NCBI GenBank assembly: GCA_030549335.1 | Contig: CM060194.1 | Location: 65,314,547 to 65,378,546, forward strand | Direction: 5' to 3' | DNA from: Pontederia crassipes | Taxonomy: Eukaryota > Streptophyta > Magnoliopsida > Commelinales > Pontederiaceae | Length of the DNA stretch: 64,000 nt | Shown here: positions 57,001 through 64,000 of the stretch, in pieces | How the letters are laid out: every line of letters starts with the position of its first letter | Numbering within the stretch: the first letter of the stretch is position 1 | The notes under the pieces: generated by a model | The model's database searches: none | What the model was told of the DNA's origin: nothing | The model's input: only the letters and a program-made list of their open reading frames with translations | Program-made: the position numbers and the translations under genes

Positions 57001-57881
57001 CTAACGTCATGCAGAATGTTGAACGTCTTCTTCTTGTTCGGCAACAGACGAACAAACTTGCCCAAGGCCTTCCTCATTTGCATCAGAAATCAGGTTAACC
57101 GAAAAGTTGATCTTTCGCAGTGACAATGTAAGATGTCTGTGCAGGTGTATACCTCTATAGCGTTCATCGTCGAGTTGGAGAGTGTTGGAAGACCTCTGTC
57201 ACCCACATATGCCTCGCCGTCGATGTTGAGGTGCTCGAATCGCACTTCGATCGTAGGGAAATCGAGCCCGACTCTGACCAATATACAAAATCTAATGTCA
57301 ATGTACTTTCTAAACTAAAAAAAAATTCCTAATAGCATAGCATCCAGAACAGGAGAAGCAGCTCGATCGGACGGCCTTGCTCCAACCTCAAATGGGAGAG
57401 AAGATTGCACGAGGTGAACTGTGAAATGAGCAGAGATCAAGTGCAGCAGCATGCAGTTGACAGATACCTTTGTACAGAAGGATGACGAGAGAACGAGGGA
57501 GAAGAAGGTGAGAGAGCACCTTTCGATACGGTCGCGGAGCCCAAGCAGGAAGCGTTCATTGTCCTCCTCGGCGACGCGGACGAGGCGCTCGAGGAGGGCC
57601 TGGCGGTCGCCGAAGCCGAGGCGGCCGACGTCTATCTCCCGACGCTTGCCGTCGACGTCCTGCAGCAGTATGCCCTTGCGCACGCGGTCGTAGGTGGGCA
57701 GTTTCTCCAGAGCCGCCCATCGCAGCGCCTCTTCGTCGTCGTCGACCTCGCGCGAGGACGAGCGGGAAAACACGTCCCTGTCACCGCCACTTCCACCACC
57801 CCCTCCGACTCCTACTCCTAGCCGCCACCTAGAGGAGGAGGTGCTGGCGCCACCCCGGACCAACTCCCCTGCACTCTCCAT
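51048..57881 (-). CDS. Full-size PDR-type ABC transporter, ABCG subfamily (ABCG40/PDR1-like)
   Basis: Twenty-four exons join in frame to 1,460 aa: 57520-57881, 57153-57273, 56980-57068, 56816-56900, 56571-56730, 56387-56463, 56225-56278, 56041-56131, 55659-55960, 55296-55577, 54894-55210, 54643-54803, 54420-54523, 54168-54324, 53931-54056, 53684-53823, 53150-53482, 52768-53058, 52590-52673, 52365-52498, 52062-52289, 51790-51961, 51400-51654, 51048-51305. Two NBD-TMD halves in reverse order, as in PDR proteins. Walker A is GPPGSGKTT (from about residue 197) and GVSGAGKTT (about 908). Signatures are GISGGQKKR (about 335) and LSTEQRKRL (about 1015). Walker B is [12 protein letters not shown] and [12 protein letters not shown]. 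The end is RILNFQKR. The text [20 protein letters not shown] and [19 protein letters not shown] is closest to the ABCG40/PDR1 group. These plasma-membrane pumps export hormones or defence compounds; the substrate here cannot be told. No break was seen. Confidence 0.93.
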
Positions 57882-58214
57882 GTGTGTGCTCCGTTGAGAA
57901 GATGCCGTTGGATGGTTACGTATTCTTGTAGTACACTGTACAAGAAACACAGCCGGATCTCGTTTACGTCCACCGAGTTCTACTTTTAAGCAGCACAAGT
58001 TGATAAGAAAGGTAAAGAAGATGACCTTTTGGAGTGTTGGAGATCAGGCGTTTTGTATGCACAGGAGGGGAAGGGGAGGAGGAGGGGGTGGGGAGAGAGA
58101 GAGAGAGAGAGAGTGTGTTGTGTATACATGAGGGGGAGGGGAGAGAGAGAGAGAGAGATGCATACATGTGTTTAGTGTACATGAACATATATATTTATAT
58201 CACATAAGATTTGA

Positions 58215-58390
58215 TTTGCAATTGTGCATATCTTGCACACGACAATGTAAGGACAGGCAATAATAAGCGAATATTTTTTGGGCAGGAGGAGAGAGGTCGA
58301 GGCGAAATAAGTCATCATCATACCTATGCCTGGATTTTGTGCATGCATCTGTTTCTTTTTTTTATTTTTTATTTTGTGATCCAATTAATG
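58215..58390. repeat. Diverged duplicate block, copy 1 (partner at 60795-60945)
   Basis: Both copies share, in order, GCATATCTTGCACACGA, a GGCAGGAATAATA/GGCAATAATA segment, GAGGCGAAATAAGTC or GAGACGAAATAAGTC with CGTCAT/ATCAT, and TATGCCTGxATTTTGTGCAT followed by GCATCTGTT. They differ by many substitutions and indels. The block lies about 330-510 bp upstream of the ABC transporter ATG. Confidence 0.75.
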
Positions 58391-59065
58391 CAGTATTTTT
58401 TTTAGAAAAAAAAATCAAAGCCTTGGTAATTTGAAGATGATACTGATTGATTATTAGAGATACAATAAAAAAGAGTAAAAAAGTATTATTTGGAATGAAT
58501 TTTTTGGGTGTCGAATCCAGTTTTTAGAAATCCGATGTCTCTTAATTATGAATCCCTTTATTGCCACTTGTCAAAATCTTTAAATAGTTAATTAATATCA
58601 CTTCCTCATGTGATATTCTACTTTTATATCATATTATATTATATTATATCAATAGAGAATCAATTATCAAAATTGTGTGATACAATAATTTTGAAAAAAA
58701 AGTGACCTAAAAATAGATGTCCATATTATTGTTCTCCGACGAACCACGAGTCCTCGTGAGGGTATCCAATTTTTTTCAAAAATAATAGTAGCCTATTTTA
58801 GAATATTCAATGACTTGGGTTACCTTTTATTAGTATTGACATGAATTATTCGTTGATGCCATCATGACGTCAGACATATATATATGCAATTATGTTGACC
58901 TTTTATTATATTAAATTTCACCATCAAATTTTAATTCACGATCAATAGAAAAACGAGTGTCTTTTTTGGCTAGCATATTATTTTTTTGTCGCTATAAAAA
59001 TAAGCAAACATCGTATATACGGAGTCGCATTTATGTTTAATAAGGTAGATTAGTGCTTGAGTCAA

Positions 59066-59066
<1 letters not shown>

Positions 59067-59131
<65 letters not shown>
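59067..59131. repeat. (TAA)n microsatellite
   Basis: About 21 ATA/TAA triplets in a row. Confidence 0.95.
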
Positions 59132-59132
<1 letters not shown>

Positions 59133-60794
59133 CGAATAAGATTACAGTCACTAATTCAGGTTCAATTTGACATGCATTACATTGGTTTTCCTTGGGAAAA
59201 TATTAAAATTGATATTTAATTAATTAATTACTACGTTTGTGAACATGCAATTAAGCAACTTATTCAGTAACTAAATGCTAAATCATTAACTATGTAAACT
59301 ATTATTTTTCATAAATAAAAGCTTTATTGTGTATGGATTGTTACAGCCGTGACGTGAACGGTGAATCCGAAGATCGTTTGGAAATTGAAATCACCGAATC
59401 CGATTTCAAAATCATGTTATTGCTTTAATGAAGTGGAAACTGAAATATATTGTGATTGCACCTTTTGGATGACTATTACTTAAATGATTCATTTTTTGTG
59501 ATCCTTTTTTGGCGTAATAATGATTTATCTCTCTCCGAATCTAAAGTCCAAAATCGTAGAAAACTCCAAATACATTATTAATTTTCTTGTTTCTGACGAA
59601 AGCTCACGTCATCTAATCATAGAAAAAAAAGAATAAGAATGAAACAGGGATAACTTTATTCAACATTTGGATTGCATGCAAATTGGGAAGGCGACCATGT
59701 CCTTTACATGCAAGCCGGCAAATGAAAGTTGATTGCTTTTAGAAGATGCACACAAAATTAACGTTTTGTCTTTAAGATTCTTCCATTTGGATGATGATTC
59801 ATGGCGACACATCATACTGTTTTTTTATATATTCCTTTGACGATTCCTTCTTTTATAAATTGCTATATATATATCCACACAAAGTTCTACTTAAAATTGA
59901 ATTTAAAATTCCTTGGTTTGTGTTATAATTGGGTGCACAAATCTCATTTTAAATAGCCTTGTAGCACGTTCTATGACATTGTTTTGCCAAGGCGAGTAGT
60001 TGGCTTCTCAAATAAGACTCAACTACGTACTCCTTTTTTCCCCTAAGACACACACACATTAAAACTCACTCATTAGCAAAAGAACAAAAAACTAAAAGTG
60101 CCGAGACGAACTAATTGTCAAGTCAAAAAACTAAAAAACTAATTGTCACGACTCAACTACGTACTCCTTTTTTGATAAAAGGCGAATGAATGATAAAAGT
60201 GGGAAGTGTGTCCGGGTTCCTTAATCCTTATGGAGAGGAAAGCTTCTTGTTGAAGAAAATTACATCTTAATAATATTTTTTTTTCGAACGTATATAATGA
60301 CATAATCGACGTCATTAATTTTGTTGCAAGAAAACATATATAATTAAGTTGCACGAGTAGACGAGACGAACTAATTGTCAAGTCAAGTGAGATGATGTCG
60401 GGTTTGATCACTGATTTAACTAACAAAGCTTGAAAAGATCGAGGTTGACCGCATGTAATTAAAGGGTTTAGTGCAATTAAGAAGAAAAATATATGCATGC
60501 AATCAAGAAGGCACGTAGTTGATTGAACAAGAGAAAATTGATGCATGTAACTAAAGAAAAGAAAAGTGAATGCATGCCATTAAAGAAATAAAGCATTTTG
60601 GAAAGAAAAATACAAAAAAAAAAAGAAGAGAGAACGTGACGAGGAAATCGTGAAATAGAAAAAAATAAAAGGAAAAGGAAACAAAAATAAAAATAAAAAT
60701 AAGAAGCAAGTGCCTTGTACTTTTCAGAGTGCAGAGAGATGTTGTATCATCCCATAAGATTTTTTCGTAATTTTTGCATGTTTCTTTTTTTATT

Positions 60795-60945
60795 TATTGC
60801 ATATCTTGCACACGAAAATAAAAAAGAACGGCAGGAATAATAGTAGATTTTGTTTTCGGAGGGAAAGAGAGACTGAGACGAAATAAGTCGTCATATTATC
60901 TATGCCTGAATTTTGTGCATGCATCTGTTACTCTCTTTTTTATTC
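60795..60945. repeat. Diverged duplicate block, copy 2 (partner at 58215-58390)
   Basis: It carries the same ordered landmarks as copy 1, in the same orientation about 2.57 kb further upstream. No trace of transporter exons accompanies it. Confidence 0.75.
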
Positions 60946-62407
60946 TCATCTTATGCTAAAATTAATGCAATAAATTAGATATCGACATATCAATCAATCA
61001 ATGCCATGGTGCTGATCATTACACCATGATAATGATCATTATTGGAGACTCCAAAAAAAAAAGGATCGATAACAGAAAAAAAAGAGCTTATTTCGATCTC
61101 ATAACTTATGTTAGCAGATGTTTTGGATAAACACATATTTGGAGACTCCAATGATTAAACAGAATAATCAGATGATTGGATAAAAAAAATCTACTATGAA
61201 GAAATAATTAAGTTCTTAATTTGATAGTTGAAGGAATTGATATTAAATATAATAGAAGTACCTCGTAGCGGATGAAGGATCGTCGGAGGTTTTTCTACGC
61301 TGTTTCAAAATTGTCGTCGAGAATTTAATCACGTACGAAAAAAGAACGCTATTCTACAATTCAAATACCCGAATGTCATCGAAATCGCGATTCGGACAAC
61401 CTCTCTCTGTAGCCGAACATGCATGACTCCTACGTATTTATAGAGAGCTTAAATATGTAGTTACCTCAATTGTCTACATATGCAGTTCATACAACCGCAC
61501 GTGACAACAGGCTCAATATGGGCGTACGTCCAACAATAACTAAATTTGTTTCTACGTGAGTGGGAACTTGAGAAGTAGATGATTATTTCAACAATATTTT
61601 CAAGATGGATTTTTTTTCACTTTCTTCATTGGTGCACATTTTATGTTTTTCAATCATATTTGTGCATATACTAAAATTCTTCTATTTTTTTTAAGTGTAC
61701 AAGCTTTTCGGATTTAAAGCAAATGTGATCGATATCAATTAATGATAATTTTAAAAAGAATGCAAATTGATGAGGTGAGATAATGGTACTCCGGAAAGTA
61801 AGCAAGCATCATACTACAAATTAATGCATCAAAATATTGACCATTTTGATCTGGATCATTAAAATATGCTGGATGGTTAGGATGAAAACTGACCACAATC
61901 TAAAATATCCTAAATTAACTAAATACATTGATCTCCTGCCCTCAAAATTAATCCAATCCAATGGGAAAAAAGTCAAAGCTGAGGGGCTACTTTTTATTTT
62001 TATAACATAACAAAAATTCTGTGTATGTATGACATAATAGAATAATTAGCTTAGAACACAATGCACGAAATTAGAAATAATGTAAACCTACTAAACTATT
62101 ATCACATCCGTTTCTCAATGAAATATAAAGTTACTATTAAATTTTTTATTTAATCGAAGTCTTTTATTTTCATAAAAATCAATTTATCTTTTAATGCTTA
62201 TATTTTATTCCAACATCTATTGAAACTAGGAACGGCGATAGGTTGTTTAAGGGGACCTTGGCTGCTGATTTTTGTTTATATGAAGCTTAAATATGTGTTG
62301 TTAGCAAAGGGGGAAAGATATAATTATATTGATTTTTATATTATTTGACGAAACATTTTTTAGTTCTCCCCTATTATATTTTTTGTTGATTTTTCAAATC
62401 GAAATTA

Positions 62408-64000
62408 CACTACAAGAAAATCGCGATTTTCCGACGGATAATTTTCGACGGTTCTAAATCCGTCGCTATTTGCGACGGATTTTTCGACGGTTCTGTTTCT
62501 GACGAATTTTTCGACGGTTATGACCGTCTGAAATAATTTATATTATTATTTAATTTTTCGACGATTAGGAACGTCGATATTTTCGACGGATAACCATCCG
62601 TCGTAATTTTCGACGACTTTTCCGACGATTATGACCGTCGGAAATAAAAAAATTAAATTATGTATTTTTAATATTATTATTAAATTTTTTCGACGGATTT
62701 TCCGACCGTTTTGACCGTCGGAAATAAAAAAAAATAATTATATAATTGGTTATATTATTATTTAATTTTTCGACGGTTAGGAACGTCGATATTTTCGACG
62801 GATATCCATCCGTCGCAAAATCCGACGCAATTTTCGAAGGTCGTAACCGTCGGCAAATCCGTCGCAATTACCGACGGATATCCAAACCGTCGCAATTACC
62901 GACGGTTTTGACCGTCGGAAATAAAAAAATTAATTATATAATTGGTTATATTATTATTTAATTTTTCGACGATTAGGAACGTCGATATTTTCGGCGGATA
63001 TCCATCCGTCGCAAAATCCGATGCAATTTCCAAAGGTCGTAACCGTCGGTAAATCCGTCGCAATTACCGACGGATATCCAAACCGTCGCAATTACCGACT
63101 GTTTTGACCGTCGGAAATAAAAAAATTAATTATATAATTGGTTATATTATTATTTAATTTTTCGACGGCTAGGAACGTCGATATTTTTGACGGATATACA
63201 TCCGTCGTAAAATCCGCCGCAATTTCCGAAAGTCATAACCGTCGATAAATCCGCCGCAATTTCCGACGGATATCCAAACCGTCGCAATTACCGACGGATT
63301 TGACCGTCGGTAAATATTACCGTCGGTTCAAACCGTCGGTAAAATAAAAAAATAAATATTATATATAACTAAATAAAATAAATTTTTTTATTATTTATGT
63401 TTTCGACGACTGAAACCGTCGGTAATTAAAATTTCGTTATCCCGCGCTTTTTTTTTCCTTTTTCCCGCTTTCTTTCCAAATTTTTTCCTTTATATATTTT
63501 CCCTCCTCCCTCTTCTCTCTCCCTCCTCCCTCCACTGCTCTCTCTCTCCCTCCTCTCCTATCTCCCTCTCCCGGCCGCGAGCACGGACACCGGACGTCGG
63601 TTACGCTGCGAGATCGGCCTCTCCCGCGCGCCGGACGCCGGCGACCCTCCCACGCCGGACGCCGGCGACCCTCTCCCGCACCGGCATATCTCTCTCTCTC
63701 CCGCACTGCTCCGGATCCGACGCCGGCATCTCTCCCTCTGCCGTCGGCCGGATCCGGCCGTGACCGTTCGGATCCGGCAGCCAGGCGGCCGGTTCCGGTC
63801 TCCGGCGTTAATCTGAATGTATAATTGATTCATGTTTGATAACTAACATTACTTACATGAGTTAATCCGAGTGTTACCATAAAAAAGATCACTGCAAGTT
63901 CATATGATAAATGTAACATGTGCAATAATTCACAGTGGAGGGGGGAAATATACGCAGGAGTGATTTTTTTTTACTTTATATGGCCACGAAACACATAAAA
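62408..64000 (+). mobile_element. CACTA (En/Spm-like) transposon, left end, continuing beyond the window
   Basis: CACTACAAGAAAATCGCG at 62408 is the canonical CACTA terminus, preceded by TTA as a possible 3-bp target duplication. It is followed by dense subterminal motifs (CGACGG and CCGTCG) in both orientations, as is usual for transposase-binding regions of this superfamily. From about 63430 the sequence becomes C/T-rich and then very GC-rich (63560-63810), perhaps a leader or captured host sequence. The Arg-rich open frames there match no transposase I know. The other end is outside the window. Confidence 0.85.
62700..63300 (+). repeat. 196-bp tandem repeat within the CACTA subterminal region
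   Basis: TATAATTGGTTATATTATTA starts at 62741, 62937 and 63133, an exact 196-bp period. Each unit runs through GGAACGTCGATATTTTCG, ATCCGTCGCAAAATCCG, TCGTAACCGTCGG and CAATTACCGACGG. Three units are clear with partial copies at both sides. Within a unit the CCGTCG/CGACGG hexamers recur every 10-30 bp. Confidence 0.92.

Larger units (their letters stand above)
57900..62404. other. Upstream region of the ABC transporter and AT-rich intergenic DNA
   Basis: It contains two GA microsatellites near 58096-58113 and 58140-58158, within 300 bp of the transporter start and so possibly in its leader. It also contains a duplicated promoter-proximal block (58215-58390 and 60795-60945), a (TAA)n run, and small local duplications around 60000-60390. 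No gene recognised. Confidence 0.6.

Noticed and set aside
62658-63300. Regularly spaced repeats at the right end, considered as a CRISPR-like array
   Set aside because: The period is 196 bp with no unique spacers, the genome is eukaryotic, and the CACTA terminus explains the structure.

Overview
This is a nuclear window from a flowering plant, most likely a non-grass monocot. The evidence is intron-rich plant genes with AT-rich introns, a very GC-rich gibberellin oxidase, an ABC transporter whose first exon is much richer in GC than the rest, and insertions of an Au-like SINE. I cannot name the species.

Layout. Positions 1-5820 hold no gene: a two-copy tandem repeat, a degenerate minisatellite, a GC-rich segment I do not recognise, then about 4 kb of extremely AT-rich DNA with its own duplications. 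A single-exon P-class pentatricopeptide repeat (PPR) gene lies at 6722-9112 (+), with a GC-rich probable leader near 5830-6270. From 9659 to 20274 (+) runs a damaged PP2A catalytic-subunit locus. One internal segment of about 1,025 bp, carrying two consecutive exons, stands in five tandem copies. The first exon and the C-terminal exons are missing and a stop interrupts a later exon. Its introns hold SINE and LINE fragments. A two-exon GA 3-oxidase gene (23060-24279, +) follows and looks intact.

The minus strand then carries two large, apparently intact genes. A LEUNIG-type Groucho/Tup1-like co-repressor occupies 28653-39525 (18 exons, 880 aa predicted). A full-size PDR/ABCG transporter occupies 51048-57881 (24 exons, 1,460 aa predicted). 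Between them lies a complete but decayed L1-type LINE (42740-48609) flanked by a perfect 15-bp target duplication. One LEUNIG intron holds a three-level nest: a TRIM-like LTR element, a hAT-like DNA element inside its 3' LTR, and a 40-bp SINE tail inside that. Upstream of the transporter is AT-rich DNA with a duplicated copy of its promoter-proximal region. The window ends inside a CACTA (En/Spm-like) transposon whose end carries a 196-bp tandem repeat.

The genes do not form a pathway or an operon; they are ordinary plant neighbours: organelle RNA metabolism (PPR), gibberellin activation (GA3ox), transcriptional co-repression (LEUNIG) and membrane export (ABCG). The most unusual structures are the five-fold exon-pair amplification in the PP2A locus and a set of tiny poly(A) insertions of 14-20 bp flanked by target-site duplications, which look like ultra-truncated retroposition scars. 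Exon boundaries were read by eye from splice signals, reading-frame continuity and remembered family sequences; no search was run.
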